Positions 18,027 through 28,131 of a stretch of 64,000 nt of DNA are shown piece by piece. Under the pieces are notes generated by a model, which saw only the letters and a list, made by a program, of their open reading frames with translations, did no database searches and was not told the DNA's origin. Source of the DNA: Vreelandella nigrificans (GTDB lineage: Bacteria; Pseudomonadota; Gammaproteobacteria; Pseudomonadales; Halomonadaceae); the NCBI RefSeq assembly GCF_002374315.1, contig NZ_NWUX01000011.1:62001-126000 (forward strand), given 5' to 3'. Each line of letters begins with the position of its first letter. Position 1 is the stretch's first letter. The position numbers and the translations under genes were made by a program.

Positions 18027-18968
18027 GTGTCAAAATTGATGGTTTTCACCGGGAATGCCAATCCCGAACTCGCTCAAAAGATTGCCGAGAGCTTAGACAG
18101 CCGTATGGGTAATGCGACGGTTGGTCAATTTAGCGACGGCGAAATCGCGGTCGAGATCAATGAGAACGTGCGTGGTAAGGATGTCTTCATCCTTCAATCC
18201 ACCTGTGCACCTACGAATGACAACCTGATGGAACTGATCCTGATGGTCGACGCATTACGTCGTGCCTCAGCCGCTCGAATTACCGCGGTAGTTCCTTATT
18301 TTGGCTATGCCCGCCAAGATCGTCGCGTACGCTCCGCCCGCGTTCCCATCTCAGCAAAAGTTGTCGCTGACATGATGGTGAAAGGCGGCGTTGATCGCGT
18401 TATGACCATGGATCTGCACGCTGACCAAATCCAGGGTTTCTTCGACGTGCCGGTTGATAACGTTTACGGCTCGCCCATTTTACTTGACGACATTGAGCGC
18501 CAAAACTACGACGATCTCGTAGTGGTATCGCCCGATGTAGGTGGCGTTGTTCGCGCTCGCGCTATTGCCAAGCAGTTAAACGCTGACCTGGCAATTATTG
18601 ATAAGCGTCGCCCTCAGGCTAACCAAGCCCAAGTCATGCATATTATTGGCGAAATCGAAGGCCGCACATGCGTGGTCGTCGATGACATGATTGATACTGC
18701 TGGCACGCTATGTAAAGCCGGCGAAGCATTAAAAGACCACGGCGCTGCACGCGTCGTGGCCTATGCCACACACCCGATATTGTCTGGCCCTGCGGTCGAC
18801 AACATCACGAACTCTGTGCTGGATGAAGTTGTCGTGACCGACACTATCCCACTCTCTGACTATGCACGCCGGAGTGGGAAAATTCGCCAGCTGAGCGTTG
18901 CCGGACTGATTGCGGAAGCGATCCGCCGGGTTAGCAACGAGGAATCCGTTAGCGCGATGTTCCACTAA
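18027..18968 (+). CDS. prs: Ribose-phosphate pyrophosphokinase
   Basis: Makes PRPP from ribose-5-phosphate and ATP for nucleotide, histidine, tryptophan and NAD synthesis. It has 313 residues and starts with GTG ([20 protein letters not shown]). Signature parts are the [10 protein letters not shown] flexible-loop region, the [12 protein letters not shown] motif and the PRPP loop [12 protein letters not shown]. It lies between tRNA-Gln and rplY, and a co-transcript with rplY is likely (95 bp gap, no terminator seen). Confidence 0.98.
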   Translation: MSKLMVFTGNANPELAQKIAESLDSRMGNATVGQFSDGEIAVEINENVRGKDVFILQSTCAPTNDNLMELILMVDALRRASAARITAVVPYFGYARQDRRVRSARVPISAKVVADMMVKGGVDRVMTMDLHADQIQGFFDVPVDNVYGSPILLDDIERQNYDDLVVVSPDVGGVVRARAIAKQLNADLAIIDKRRPQANQAQVMHIIGEIEGRTCVVVDDMIDTAGTLCKAGEALKDHGAARVVAYATHPILSGPAVDNITNSVLDEVVVTDTIPLSDYARRSGKIRQLSVAGLIAEAIRRVSNEESVSAMFH

Positions 18969-19063
18969 TCGTCTGACGTTACAGCCCCCTAATGGGCCCT
19001 GGAAGCGTCGTCGCCTGGTCGCGGTCGGCGATGTTTCCTTACTTAAACCAAGAGGCAAATTAC

Positions 19064-19693
19064 ATGTCTGATTTTATCCTGAAAGCCAGCGTTCGTAACG
19101 ACCTGGGGAAAGGTGCGAGCCGCCGCCTGCGTCGTGCGAACCAACAAGTACCGGCCGTTGTATACGGCGGTACTAAAGGTGCGCAGTCAATTTCTGTAGA
19201 AAAAACTGCGTTCTACAAAGCAATTGAAGACGAGTCTTTCTTCTCTTCGGTAATCAACCTGGTTATCGACGGCACAGAAGAGCAAGTGGTTGTTCGTGAT
19301 CTGCAGCGCCACCCGTTCAAACCGCTTCTTACTCACGCTGACTTCATGCGTGTTGATGCTACTCACGCCATCACTATCAACGTGCCGCTGCACGTTCTTA
19401 ATGAAGAGAAGTGTGTTGGCATCAAAGACCAAGGCGGCGAACTGCACGTCCTGGCTAACGAAGTGGCTATCAGCTGTTTGCCGAAAGACCTTCCTGACTT
19501 CCTGGAAGTTGACATCAGCAAAGTTGAGCTGGGCACAACCCTGCACCTGTCTGACCTGACCCTGCCGGCCGGCGTCACTTCTGTTGACCTGTCCCACGGT
19601 GAAGAGCATGACAATGCCGTTCTTAGTATCACCAAAGTGAAAGTGCGCGGCGGCGATGCAGAAGAAGGCGAAGAAGAAGCCAGCGCTGAATAA
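19064..19693 (+). CDS. rplY: 50S ribosomal protein L25, general stress protein Ctc type
   Basis: Binds 5S rRNA in the large subunit. It has 209 residues from the start used here ([24 protein letters not shown]), the long TL5/Ctc form with an N-terminal 5S-binding domain and a C-terminal beta domain, ending in an acidic tail ([13 protein letters not shown]). I chose the ATG at 19064 because the protein then starts like known L25 sequences and has a purine-rich box upstream; the frame is open back to 18992 but that part is not conserved-looking. A strong terminator follows. Confidence 0.95.
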   Translation: MSDFILKASVRNDLGKGASRRLRRANQQVPAVVYGGTKGAQSISVEKTAFYKAIEDESFFSSVINLVIDGTEEQVVVRDLQRHPFKPLLTHADFMRVDATHAITINVPLHVLNEEKCVGIKDQGGELHVLANEVAISCLPKDLPDFLEVDISKVELGTTLHLSDLTLPAGVTSVDLSHGEEHDNAVLSITKVKVRGGDAEEGEEEASAE

Positions 19694-19772
19694 GCTCTGG
19701 TAGTCAGCACCTTGTGGATTACTCCACCAAGCAGTGCTGAGCTTGGGCTACCCTCATTGCCCAAGAATGCTA

Positions 19773-19805
19773 AAATCAAGCGCCTCGGCGCTTGATTTTT
19801 TTTGC
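19773..19805 (+). terminator. Intrinsic terminator after rplY
   Basis: Inverted repeat aaatcaagcgcc/ggcgcttgattt (19773-19784 and 19787-19798) running into a stretch of T to 19803. It separates prs-rplY from pth. Confidence 0.92.
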
Positions 19806-19864
19806 GGCCTGCCAGCCGCTGACACGATGTCAAAATTTCTCCCAGACGTTTTGGAGGCGGGAAA

Positions 19865-20446
19865 ATGAGCCAGGTAACGGCCATTATCGGACTAGGAAAC
19901 CCCGGTCCAGAGTATGAAGCCACACGCCACAACGCTGGTTTTTGGCTGGTGGATGCCATTGCCCGCAGCGCCCATACAGAGCTTCGTCCTGAGAAAAAGT
20001 TTTTGGGCCTCTACGCCAAAGCACGCATTGGCGAACAGGACATACACCTGCTCAACCCCACCACCTTTATGAATCGCAGCGGTGCTGCGGTGGCAGCGCT
20101 GGTTCAGTTTTTTAAGCTAGCGCCCGAAAACCTGCTAGTTGTTCACGATGAACTGGACCTACCTCCGGGGCAAGCCCGCTATAAGACTGGCGGCGGCCAC
20201 GGTGGTCATAATGGCCTACGCGATATCATTAGCGCGTTAGGCAACCAAAACCAGTTTCACCGCGTTCGCGTTGGCATCGGCCACCCCGGCGAAGCACGCC
20301 AGGTCACTAACTATGTGCTTGGCCGCCCTGGGAAAGTCGAGCAAGAAGCCATTGAACGCGCCTTGGACGAGTGCCAAGCTACTCTACCTTTTGCGCTATC
20401 CGGCGAATGGGCCAAAGCCATGAACCGCCTGCATAGCGTAAAATAG
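19865..20446 (+). CDS. pth: Peptidyl-tRNA hydrolase
   Basis: Recycles peptidyl-tRNA released during aborted translation. It has 193 residues, with the opening IIGLGNPGPEYEATRHNAGF and catalytic H22, the NPTTFMNRSG motif and the HDELDLPPG and GGGHGGHNGLRD motifs. A GGAGG-like box precedes the ATG. It is followed by ychF, as in most gammaproteobacteria. Confidence 0.98.
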   Translation: MSQVTAIIGLGNPGPEYEATRHNAGFWLVDAIARSAHTELRPEKKFLGLYAKARIGEQDIHLLNPTTFMNRSGAAVAALVQFFKLAPENLLVVHDELDLPPGQARYKTGGGHGGHNGLRDIISALGNQNQFHRVRVGIGHPGEARQVTNYVLGRPGKVEQEAIERALDECQATLPFALSGEWAKAMNRLHSVK

Positions 20447-20541
20447 CGGCACACTTAAAAGTACACGCTTTTAGCACCTTCTTTTTCAATTTGGGCAAGC
20501 GCCTCGTTAATGGCGCCGCCCCAGCGGCCAGGAAGTAACTT

Positions 20542-21633
20542 ATGGGCTTTAACTGTGGCATCGTCGGTCTACCCAACGTAGGCAAATCCACGCTTTTCAA
20601 TGCACTAACAAAGTCAGGCATTGATGCAGAAAACTTTCCGTTCTGCACCATTGAGCCCAACGTAGGCATCGTCCCAATGCCTGACCCCCGCCTTGATAAG
20701 CTTGCCGAGATCGTCAAGCCACAAAAAGTGCTGCCGACCACGATGGAGTTTGTGGATATTGCAGGCTTAGTGGCCGGCGCCTCCAAAGGTGAAGGGCTAG
20801 GCAACAAATTCCTGGCCAATATTCGCGAAACCCAGGCTATCGCCCATGTAGTACGCTGCTTTGATAACGATAACGTTATCCATGTCGCCAACCAGGTCGA
20901 TCCACGCGCAGACATCGAAACCATCAACATTGAGCTAGCGCTTGCCGACTTAGATACCGTTGAGAAAGCCAGCCAGCGCCTGGTTCGGTCCGTGAAAGGC
21001 GGCGACAAAGATGCCATCGCCACCAAGGCAGTGCTAGATAAAATCCAGCCTCACTTAGCTGAAGGTCAGCCACTGCGCAGCTTTGACCTCTCAGACGATG
21101 AGAAGCGCCAGGTAAAGAGCTTTGGGTTCTTAACACTCAAGCCCACCATGTACATTGCCAACGTCAATGAAGATGGTTTCGAGAGCAACCCTTACCTAGA
21201 TATCGTCAAAGAGATTGCCGCTGAAGAAGGCGCGGTGGTCGTGCCAGTATGTAATCAGCTAGAAGCAGAAATTGCCGAGCTGGACGACGAAGAGCGCAGC
21301 ATGTTCTTAGCCGAAATGGGCATGGAAGAGCCGGGATTAGACCGTGTAATTCGTGCAGGCTACGCCCTCCTAGGCCTGCAGACCTACTTTACTGCTGGCG
21401 TGAAAGAAGTACGCGCCTGGACAGTTAAGCAAGGCGCTAGCGCACCGGAAGCAGCGGGCGTCATTCACACGGATTTCCAGAAAGGCTTTATTCGCGCAGA
21501 AGTCATCGCGTATGACGACTTCGTCTCACTTGGCGGCGAGCAAGGGGCCAAGGATGCCGGCAAGTGGCGCTTAGAAGGCAAAGAATACATCGTGAAAGAT
21601 GGCGACGTGATCCATTTCCGCTTTAACGTTTAA
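20542..21633 (+). CDS. ychF: Redox-regulated ATPase YchF (OBG family)
   Basis: Ribosome-associated P-loop ATPase/GTPase of the Obg family. It has 363 residues. The P-loop [12 protein letters not shown] is at residues 8-19, the switch [19 protein letters not shown] follows, and the C-terminal TGS domain ends with [12 protein letters not shown]. The usual NxxE ATP-specificity motif is in the region VCNQLEAEI. It is transcribed with pth and followed by tRNA-Met. Confidence 0.98.
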   Translation: MGFNCGIVGLPNVGKSTLFNALTKSGIDAENFPFCTIEPNVGIVPMPDPRLDKLAEIVKPQKVLPTTMEFVDIAGLVAGASKGEGLGNKFLANIRETQAIAHVVRCFDNDNVIHVANQVDPRADIETINIELALADLDTVEKASQRLVRSVKGGDKDAIATKAVLDKIQPHLAEGQPLRSFDLSDDEKRQVKSFGFLTLKPTMYIANVNEDGFESNPYLDIVKEIAAEEGAVVVPVCNQLEAEIAELDDEERSMFLAEMGMEEPGLDRVIRAGYALLGLQTYFTAGVKEVRAWTVKQGASAPEAAGVIHTDFQKGFIRAEVIAYDDFVSLGGEQGAKDAGKWRLEGKEYIVKDGDVIHFRFNV

Positions 21634-21693
21634 CCATCACAATAAAAACTTGACGGGCAGCTAAACACTGAGTATCATTCGCCCCCGTTGAAT

Positions 21694-21770
21694 GGCTACG
21701 TAGCTCAGCTGGTTAGAGCACATCACTCATAATGATGGGGTCCCCTGTTCAAATCAGGGCGTAGCCACCA
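21694..21770 (+). tRNA. tRNA-Met (elongator, anticodon CAT)
   Basis: A 77-base cloverleaf with acceptor ggctacg/cgtagcc and an encoded ACCA end. The anticodon loop ctCATaa gives CAT. The body is nearly identical in plan to elongator tRNA-Met and lacks the initiator's C1-A72 mismatch. A lysidine-modified Ile reading is less likely but not excluded by sequence alone. Confidence 0.93.
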
Positions 21771-21792
21771 AACGAATATAGACAGAATATTG

Positions 21793-21825
21793 AAAGGCCG
21801 CTGACACTGTCAGCGGCCTTTTTGT
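21793..21825. terminator. Bidirectional terminator between tRNA-Met and apeB
   Basis: Perfect 13-bp stem aaaggccgctgac/gtcagcggccttt (21793-21805 and 21809-21821) followed by tttgttt. It serves the tRNA on the plus strand and probably apeB on the minus strand. Confidence 0.92.
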
Positions 21826-21836
21826 TTACAGCCTCA

Positions 21837-23141
21837 CTAGCGCAGCGTACGACGGTTCAAGAACACCGTTAGCGCCTGAGTTAAGTAATCGACATCTTTT
21901 GTACCTGCAGTCTCACGAATGGAGTGCATCGCCCACTGCGGAAGCCCAACATCAATTGTTGGCACACCTACTTCCGTCGCGGTAATTGGCCCAATCGTGC
22001 TACCACACCCCATGTCCGCCCGAGTCACAAACGTCTGCACCGGCACGCCCGCTTCACGGCACACATCACGGAACAGCGCCCCTGTGACACTGTTAGTGGC
22101 ATAACGCTGACTAGCGTTCACTTTAATCACAGGGCCGCCGTTAATTGCAGGACCATGGCGCTCATCATGCTTATCCTGAAAGTTTGGATGCAGTGCATGG
22201 GCATTATCACAGGAGATCATCAACGAGGACTGAATCAACTGAATCAGCGACTCTTCAGAGCCACCTCCCACTTGAGCATTTAAACGCTTGAGCACATCAC
22301 CCAAAAATGGCCCCTGGGCACCACAAGCGCTGGCACTGCCCACCTCTTCGTGGTCATTGGCAACCAGCAAAGCACCCTGACTTGCATCACTCTCGAGCAA
22401 CGCCTCTAACCCGACAAAGCAGGACAACAGATTATCCAGCCGGGCACTAGCAACCAACTCCTGACGCAGACCAACCAACGATGGCGGCTGAACATCATAG
22501 AAACCCAGTTCAAAATCCACTACCTCTACGGCACGCAGGCCATGCTGCTCCTCAAGCCACTGACCAATCAGATCGTTTAGTTGAGAAGTATCACTCTGCA
22601 TTAGCACCGGCGACATCTGGGTTTGCGGGTTAATTACCCGCCCGGCATTCACTTCGCGGTCCATATGAATTGCCAAACTGGGGATCATCGCAATAGGGCG
22701 ATCAACATTTAACAACACACTTTCTAAACGCCCATCAGCATGGCGTACATGAACCCGGCCCGCCAAGCCCAAGTCACGATCAAACCAAGGAGACAACAGC
22801 ACCCCGCCATACACCTGTACGCCTAACTGCATCCAGCCAGCTGCATACTGAGTCGCATTAGGCTTCAAATGCAGCCCAGGACTGTCAGTATGGGCACCCA
22901 ACATACGTAGACTGGTTAACTGGCCATCAGGCAATTGGAAGGCAATAACAGAGGAGTCGTTACGCGTCACGTAGTAGCGCTTTCCCGACTCCAGCTGCCA
23001 GCTCGCCATCTCATCTAAACGCTGAAAGCCCGCCTGCTCTAAACGCTGCGACATACAGCGTGTTGCATGCCATGGTGTAGGCGACTGACGCAGAAAATCA
23101 CATAGCCGCGTTAAACGTTCTGCGTTGAAAGCTTCGGACAT
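21837..23141 (-). CDS. apeB: M18 family aminopeptidase
   Basis: Zinc aminopeptidase of the aspartyl aminopeptidase family, about 434 residues. The M18 features are the N-terminal DFLRQSPTPWHATRCM, the metal ligand region MLGAHTDSPGLHLKPN, the acidic NDHEEVGSAS and the C-terminal DMGCGSTIGPITA and MHSIRETAG. I chose the ATG at 23141 (MSEAFN) because a GAGGA box lies six bases upstream; the ATG at 23153 would include it. It is divergent from prc. Confidence 0.94.
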   Translation of the reverse strand: MSEAFNAERLTRLCDFLRQSPTPWHATRCMSQRLEQAGFQRLDEMASWQLESGKRYYVTRNDSSVIAFQLPDGQLTSLRMLGAHTDSPGLHLKPNATQYAAGWMQLGVQVYGGVLLSPWFDRDLGLAGRVHVRHADGRLESVLLNVDRPIAMIPSLAIHMDREVNAGRVINPQTQMSPVLMQSDTSQLNDLIGQWLEEQHGLRAVEVVDFELGFYDVQPPSLVGLRQELVASARLDNLLSCFVGLEALLESDASQGALLVANDHEEVGSASACGAQGPFLGDVLKRLNAQVGGGSEESLIQLIQSSLMISCDNAHALHPNFQDKHDERHGPAINGGPVIKVNASQRYATNSVTGALFRDVCREAGVPVQTFVTRADMGCGSTIGPITATEVGVPTIDVGLPQWAMHSIRETAGTKDVDYLTQALTVFLNRRTLR

Positions 23142-23279
23142 GGAAATCCTCATAACTGTAATGATTGAGTCTCACAGGCGAAATGACCTGCTACAATGCT
23201 CCCTCGGCCTACGCAACTCATAGGCCATCTGCGAGTCTAGGGAAGAATGAGTTTACACAAATCCGGGAGAGCTTGACTG

Positions 23280-25364
23280 ATGAGCTTGTTTGCAACGCTT
23301 TCGCGCTCGGTCGCCCTTGCCGTGATGCTGGTCATTACCAGCCCGGCAGCGCTGGCGCAACTTGCGCCGACCGACGAACAACGCCAAGCGGCAGTGGAAA
23401 TTGCGGACTCGCTCCGTTATGGCCACTATGCTGATATTACCTTCGACGAGCAGTGGTCTCAGGAAGCTTTCCAGCGCTATCTAGACATTCTAGATGGCCA
23501 ACGGAGCTACCTTCTAAGCCGTGATATCGAGCCCTACCGTCATTTGGAAAGCAGCATGGCGGAAATGCTGTTCGAGGGCAATCTAGACGATGCCTTTGAG
23601 CTTTACAACCGCCTGAGCGAACGGCATATCGTGCGTCTTGAATGGCTTCTTGAGCGCCTGGATGAAGGACTCACCTTCGAGTTTGAAAGTGATGAACGCC
23701 TAGAAATTGATCGCGAAGAAGCCCCCTGGGCCACCCGCGACAGCGAGCTGGATGAGCTATGGCGTAAGCGATTGAAAAATGATGCTCTCACACTGGCCTT
23801 AACAGACCAGGACGATGAGCAAATTGAAGCTAATTTACGCCAACGCTATGAAGGGCAGCTCAAGCGTATTCGCCAAACAGAATCTGAGGATGTCTTTGGG
23901 CTATTGATGGCGTCAGTTTCCAGCACCATCGACCCTCATACAGGCTATCTCTCCCCCCGCCAGGGCGAGTCTTTTGATATTCAAATGAGCCTCTCCCTAG
24001 AAGGTATTGGCGCGCTACTACAAGCCGATGGCGAATACGTCAAAGTATCCAGCTTAGTGCCCGGCGGCCCTGCCGACCGTGCAGGTGTGCTGGAGCCGGC
24101 CGACCGCATTATTGCTGTTGGCCAAGAAGATGGCGAGATGGTCAACGTTATAGGCATGCGCTTAGATAACGTGGTGGATCTGATTCGCGGCCCGAAAGGC
24201 TCCGTGGTGCGCCTTGATGTAGTGCCTGCCCAAGCAGTAGACATGACCCGCTCGCAGATTGTCGAAATTACTCGCGACACGGTAAGCCTGGAGGACCAGG
24301 CGGCCAGTAGCGAAATAATCGAAGTACTGCGCGATGGCGAACCTCACCGCATCGGCGTTATTAGTATTCCCACCTTTTACGTAGATTTTGATGCCTGGCA
24401 GGCCGGCGAAGAGGGGTACCGCAGTACCACTCGCGATGTTGCCCGCGAGATACAAAGCCTCAAAAAAGAGGGTATTGAGGGCATTGTACTTGACCTGAGC
24501 AACAACGGCGGTGGCGCGCTACAGGAAGCCAACTCACTAATTGGCCTATTTATTGATCGTGGCCCTACCGTGCAGGTACGTGACGCCCAAGGCCGCATTC
24601 AGCTCTACGGCGACACGGAGGCAGGAACACTCTACGATGGCCCGTTGACCGTACTGGTAAACCGCCTTTCTGCCTCTGCCTCGGAAATTTTCGCAGGTGC
24701 AATTCAGGACTATGGTCGCGGCATTGTCGTGGGCTCCCCCACCTTTGGTAAAGGTACGGTACAGACCTTAAACGACTTGAGCCATGGGCAGATTAAGCTG
24801 ACTCGCGCCAAGTTCTACCGCATTTCCGGCGACAGCACCCAGAACCGCGGTGTCGAGCCGGATATCACTTTCCCGAGCTTAATCGACCCTGATCGCATTG
24901 GCGAAAGTAGCCTGGATAACGCACTAGCCAGGGACACAGTGCAAAACGTTCAGTACCGCCGCTACGGCTCCCCTGAGGACGTCCTAGCCACACTGATTAC
25001 ACAGCATAAAACCCGGGCTGAGCAGAACCCCAATTTCCGCTACCTGGAGCGCCAGTCTACGCTTGCCCGCCAACTACGCGAGCAGCATACCAGCGTGAGC
25101 CTTAACCGCGAGCAGCGCCAACGTGAGCTAGATGCACAGGAGGCAGAGCAACTATCCCTTGAAAACCAACGTCGACGCGCCCTGAGCCTACCAGAGCTAG
25201 AGGAGTGGATGGATGCTAGAGGCGACGGCAGCGAGCCTGACGCTACTGACGAGGACGATAACAACGACGAAATGCCCGTTGATCGTGCTCACGTGCTAGA
25301 GGCCGCCGAAATTCTACTTGATTATGCTCACCTACAAAATATACAGCGGATGGCCAGACGCTAA
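23280..25364 (+). CDS. prc: Carboxy-terminal processing (tail-specific) protease Prc
   Basis: Periplasmic S41 protease that trims C-termini and degrades tagged or misfolded proteins. It has 694 residues. The signal peptide ends at ALAQ (about residue 27), the PDZ domain spans about 240-330, and the catalytic Ser-Lys dyad is S466 in LSASASEIFAGAIQDYG and K491 in FGKGTVQTLNDLSHG. The C-terminal DUF3340-like region is rich in glutamine, arginine and acidic residues. A GGGAG box precedes the ATG. A terminator follows. Confidence 0.97.
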   Translation: MSLFATLSRSVALAVMLVITSPAALAQLAPTDEQRQAAVEIADSLRYGHYADITFDEQWSQEAFQRYLDILDGQRSYLLSRDIEPYRHLESSMAEMLFEGNLDDAFELYNRLSERHIVRLEWLLERLDEGLTFEFESDERLEIDREEAPWATRDSELDELWRKRLKNDALTLALTDQDDEQIEANLRQRYEGQLKRIRQTESEDVFGLLMASVSSTIDPHTGYLSPRQGESFDIQMSLSLEGIGALLQADGEYVKVSSLVPGGPADRAGVLEPADRIIAVGQEDGEMVNVIGMRLDNVVDLIRGPKGSVVRLDVVPAQAVDMTRSQIVEITRDTVSLEDQAASSEIIEVLRDGEPHRIGVISIPTFYVDFDAWQAGEEGYRSTTRDVAREIQSLKKEGIEGIVLDLSNNGGGALQEANSLIGLFIDRGPTVQVRDAQGRIQLYGDTEAGTLYDGPLTVLVNRLSASASEIFAGAIQDYGRGIVVGSPTFGKGTVQTLNDLSHGQIKLTRAKFYRISGDSTQNRGVEPDITFPSLIDPDRIGESSLDNALARDTVQNVQYRRYGSPEDVLATLITQHKTRAEQNPNFRYLERQSTLARQLREQHTSVSLNREQRQRELDAQEAEQLSLENQRRRALSLPELEEWMDARGDGSEPDATDEDDNNDEMPVDRAHVLEAAEILLDYAHLQNIQRMARR

Positions 25365-25402
25365 CACGCCTCCCCATCAATGTAGGTAAGCGCACCACTA
25401 AT

Positions 25403-25440
25403 GCCAGCCTGTTCACGCTTAATGACAGGCTGGCGTTTTT
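25403..25440 (+). terminator. Intrinsic terminator after prc
   Basis: Stem gccagcctg/caggctggc (25403-25411 and 25426-25434) with a 14-base loop, followed by gttttt. Confidence 0.9.
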
Positions 25441-25500
25441 ATGCGCTTAACTAACTTTTTATGCACTTAACTAACTTTTTATGTATTTAACTAACAGAGC
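25441..25500. repeat. 20-bp tandem repeat, three copies, after the prc terminator
   Basis: Units at 25441, 25461 and 25481 begin atgcgcttaactaac, atgcacttaactaac and atgtatttaactaac; the first two end in ttttt. The array starts directly on the terminator's T run and reaches the end of the convergent ArsR-type gene. Confidence 0.85.
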
Positions 25501-25853
25501 ACAGCTCGACGCGCTGGCCGATCTCCCATTTTAGCGAGTCGCTGGTGGAGCTTATCTACGCGCACCGCGCTACCCACAGCAGCAGCGTTGATAATAGTTT
25601 GCGCCCACTCAGGCAGCTGAGGCGCCAAGCGGTAGTGCACCCATTGCCCTTCCCGCTGATCACTCAGCAACCCACACTGACGCAACTGAGCCAAATGGCG
25701 CGACACTTTCGGCTGCGACTCTTCCAGTGCAAAGGTCATCTCACAGACGCACAGCGACTGCTCCTTAGCAATCAAGAGAACCAGCATCAAGCGCGTTTCG
25801 TCGCTTAAACACTTCAACACCTGCAACGCTTGCAGGCTAGCCGCTTTACCCAC
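25491..25853 (-). CDS. ArsR/SmtB family transcriptional regulator
   Basis: Winged-helix metalloregulator of about 120 residues. The core SLQALQVLKCLSDETRLMLVLLI is followed by SLCVCEM, the CxC pair in the recognition-helix region that binds As(III) or Sb(III) in the ArsR branch, then SQPKVSRHLAQLRQCGLL. I chose the GTG at 25853 (MGKAASLQ) because it has a GGGAAGGG box and begins where ArsR proteins normally do; the frame is open to a TTG at 25934. No arsenic resistance genes lie beside it, so it is an orphan regulator here. Confidence 0.82.
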   Translation of the reverse strand: MGKAASLQALQVLKCLSDETRLMLVLLIAKEQSLCVCEMTFALEESQPKVSRHLAQLRQCGLLSDQREGQWVHYRLAPQLPEWAQTIINAAAVGSAVRVDKLHQRLAKMGDRPARRAVLC

Positions 25854-26000
25854 GACACCCTTCCCAACCAGTGAATGATAGATATAGTTTACGCTACTGA
25901 AACGGCTAACGGTAAGGCACAAAAAAACACCCAAGGCACCACTCGGCAGCAGGTGTTATGATCGATACAAAGGAGTAGCACAAGAAAGCCAGCCAGTTAT

Positions 26001-26080
26001 AAAATCGGCAAGCTGTAAAGTCGGTAAGCTATAAATGGAGAAAATATAAAAAATTGAGAAAATATAAATGGGAACGCTAT
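26001..26080. repeat. A-rich degenerate tandem repeat, 15-18 bp units, about five copies
   Basis: Units start at 26001, 26017, 26033, 26048 and 26066 and each ends in a tat- or tgt-type step before a new aaa (aaagtcggtaagctat, aaatggagaaaatat, aaatgggaacgctat). The array lies in the 300-bp gene-free stretch between the ArsR-type gene and the tRNA-Asn genes; I see no other feature there. Confidence 0.65.
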
Positions 26081-26165
26081 AAAAACACGGGATCTTAAAA
26101 CAGGAAGGTGAAAACAGACATTGTGAAAATGGCGCTTTCAAAGCAGAGATCTAACACGAATTAAA

Positions 26166-26241
26166 TGGCTCCCCGAGCAGGACTCGAACCTGCGACCCAA
26201 TGATTAACAGTCATTTGCTCTACCAACTGAGCTATCGGGGA
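26166..26241 (-). tRNA. tRNA-Asn (anticodon GTT), copy 1
   Basis: On the minus strand, acceptor tccccga/tcgggga with encoded GCCA, T-arm gcaggttcgagtcctgc and anticodon loop ctGTTaa. 76 bases. It differs from the other two copies in one acceptor base pair. Confidence 0.97.
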
Positions 26242-26280
26242 ATGTTTACCGTGTAAGGTAAATACAGCAGAACAGCAATA

Positions 26281-26356
26281 TGGCTCCTCGAGCAGGACTC
26301 GAACCTGCGACCCAATGATTAACAGTCATTTGCTCTACCAACTGAGCTATCGAGGA
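26281..26356 (-). tRNA. tRNA-Asn (anticodon GTT), copy 2
   Basis: Same cloverleaf as copy 1 except for acceptor tcctcga/tcgagga. Encoded CCA. 39 bp separate it from copy 1. Confidence 0.97.
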
Positions 26357-26420
26357 ACATTACGTATTGCCTTTATGTTTTAAACAGAGCCTTGACACCA
26401 CCACTTATTTGGCAATGTAT

Positions 26421-26496
26421 TGGCTCCTCGAGCAGGACTCGAACCTGCGACCCAATGATTAACAGTCATTTGCTCTACCAACTGAGCTATCGAGGA
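26421..26496 (-). tRNA. tRNA-Asn (anticodon GTT), copy 3
   Basis: Identical to copy 2 over the 76 bases and probably the promoter-proximal copy of a tri-cistronic tRNA transcript read leftward. Promoter elements would lie in 26497-26560. Confidence 0.97.
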
Positions 26497-26701
26497 ACTG
26501 CTCAAACACGGTGCGTAGTATACTGATAGAAACGCTCGGGTCAAGTATCGTTTCTAGGTGAATGCTAGCCCCTGGTTTCTTGTGCCCGTATAATGCAGCC
26601 ATTCAACGGCAGCGCATTAAGCTGCTTATTACTGCGTTTTTCTATTACTACGTTTTCATTCATCCCTCGTCCCCCCGACGACCCATAGACGACAGGTACC
26701 G

Positions 26702-28045
26702 ATGGCGAAGAAGCTTTTCATCAAAACGCACGGCTGCCAAATGAACGAGTACGACTCCTCGCGTATGGCGGACCTACTCGGCGAATCTCACCAGCTGGAA
26801 TTGACCGATAACGAGAAAGAAGCAGATGTCATTCTGCTGAACACCTGCTCAATTCGCGAAAAGGCGCAGGATAAGGTCTACCATCAGTTGGGGCGCTGGA
26901 AAAAGCTTAAAGACGCCAACCCCAACCTAGTCATTGGTGTAGGTGGCTGTGTGGCTAGCCAGGAAGGCGAAGCTCTGCGTAAACGCGCACCCTTTGTGGA
27001 TATGATTTTCGGCCCGCAAACGCTCCACCGCGTGCCGAAGATGCTTGACGCTCGCAACAATAACCAAATTGCAGCGGTGGATGTCACCTTCCCCGAAATC
27101 GAAAAGTTTGACCACTTGCCACAGCCAAAGTCTGATGGCGCAACGGCATTCGTTTCAATCATGGAAGGCTGCTCGAAATACTGCACTTTTTGCGTAGTGC
27201 CTTACACTCGTGGCGAAGAGGTATCCCGGCCTTTTGAGGCAGTGATGGATGAAGTCATTCACCTGGCTGATCAAGGTGTGCGCGAAATCAACCTATTGGG
27301 GCAAAACGTCAACGCTTACCGTGGTAGTAATGACGACGGTGATGAGATTGATCTTGCCGAGTTGATTGCCTGCGTGGCCGCGGTAGACGGCATAGATCGT
27401 ATCCGCTTTACCACCTCGCACCCGGTGGAGTTCACTGACAGCCTGGTGGACGCCTTTGCCGATATTCCAGAGCTGGTCAGCCACCTGCACCTGCCGGTGC
27501 AATCTGGGTCAGACCGTATACTGAGCGCAATGAAGCGTGGCCACACTGCCGAAGAGTACATCGAAAAAATGGAGCGGATTCGTGCTAACCGCCCTGACAT
27601 CAGTTTCTCTTCTGACTTTATTATCGGCTTCCCCGGCGAAACCGAAGAAGACTTCGAGGCGACGATGGATCTGATCCACCGCATCGGCTTTGATCACTCT
27701 TTCAGCTTTGTTTACTCAGCTCGCCCAGGTACGCCAGCATCAGGCTTGGCAGACGATACGCCGGAAAGCGTTAAGAAACAGCGCCTAGCTATTTTACAGG
27801 AGCGCATTCTTCAGCAAGCGGCACAAATCAGCCGGCGCATGGTAGGCAGCACGCAGCGGATTCTGGTGTCTGGCTTCTCTCCAAGAGATCCAGGCCAGCT
27901 CTCAGGACGCACCGAAAACAATCGCGTGGTTAACTTCCGTGCGGCCAACCCTACCGAGCTAATCGGCCACTTTGTCGACGTAGAAATTACCGAAGCGCTG
28001 CCCAATTCGCTGCGTGGTGAACTTGTTTCTGCTGAGCGTTATTAA
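26702..28045 (+). CDS. miaB: tRNA-2-methylthio-N6-dimethylallyladenosine synthase
   Basis: Radical-SAM methylthiotransferase that adds a methylthio group to i6A37 of tRNAs reading U-initial codons. It has 447 residues. N-terminal cluster cysteines are C12, C49 and C83; the radical-SAM cluster is C157, C161 and C164 in GCSKYCTFC; a C-terminal TRAM domain binds RNA. The gene starts the miaB-phoH-ybeY-corC-lnt cluster. Confidence 0.98.
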   Translation: MAKKLFIKTHGCQMNEYDSSRMADLLGESHQLELTDNEKEADVILLNTCSIREKAQDKVYHQLGRWKKLKDANPNLVIGVGGCVASQEGEALRKRAPFVDMIFGPQTLHRVPKMLDARNNNQIAAVDVTFPEIEKFDHLPQPKSDGATAFVSIMEGCSKYCTFCVVPYTRGEEVSRPFEAVMDEVIHLADQGVREINLLGQNVNAYRGSNDDGDEIDLAELIACVAAVDGIDRIRFTTSHPVEFTDSLVDAFADIPELVSHLHLPVQSGSDRILSAMKRGHTAEEYIEKMERIRANRPDISFSSDFIIGFPGETEEDFEATMDLIHRIGFDHSFSFVYSARPGTPASGLADDTPESVKKQRLAILQERILQQAAQISRRMVGSTQRILVSGFSPRDPGQLSGRTENNRVVNFRAANPTELIGHFVDVEITEALPNSLRGELVSAERY

Positions 28046-28069
28046 TTATTCACTTATCCTAGGTAATTG

Positions 28070-28088
28070 CCCCGGCCGAGCCGGGGCA
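28070..28088 (+). terminator. Hairpin after miaB
   Basis: Stem ccccggc/gccgggg around 28070-28087 without a T run. It may attenuate or protect the miaB 3' end, but it does not look like a full intrinsic terminator. Confidence 0.4.
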
Positions 28089-28131
28089 GTAAGCTGAGAC
28101 TCACATACATCAACTAACGGATTCCCTACTC

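Noticed and set aside
25956..26141. 61-residue hydrophobic frame on the minus strand
   Set aside because: Its pattern (repeating IFSIFYIFSIY) comes from the A-rich tandem repeat array, with no supporting start signal.
26166..26496. Regularly spaced near-identical units resembling a CRISPR array
   Set aside because: Each unit is a complete 76-base tRNA-Asn cloverleaf with CCA; spacers are short and there are no cas genes.
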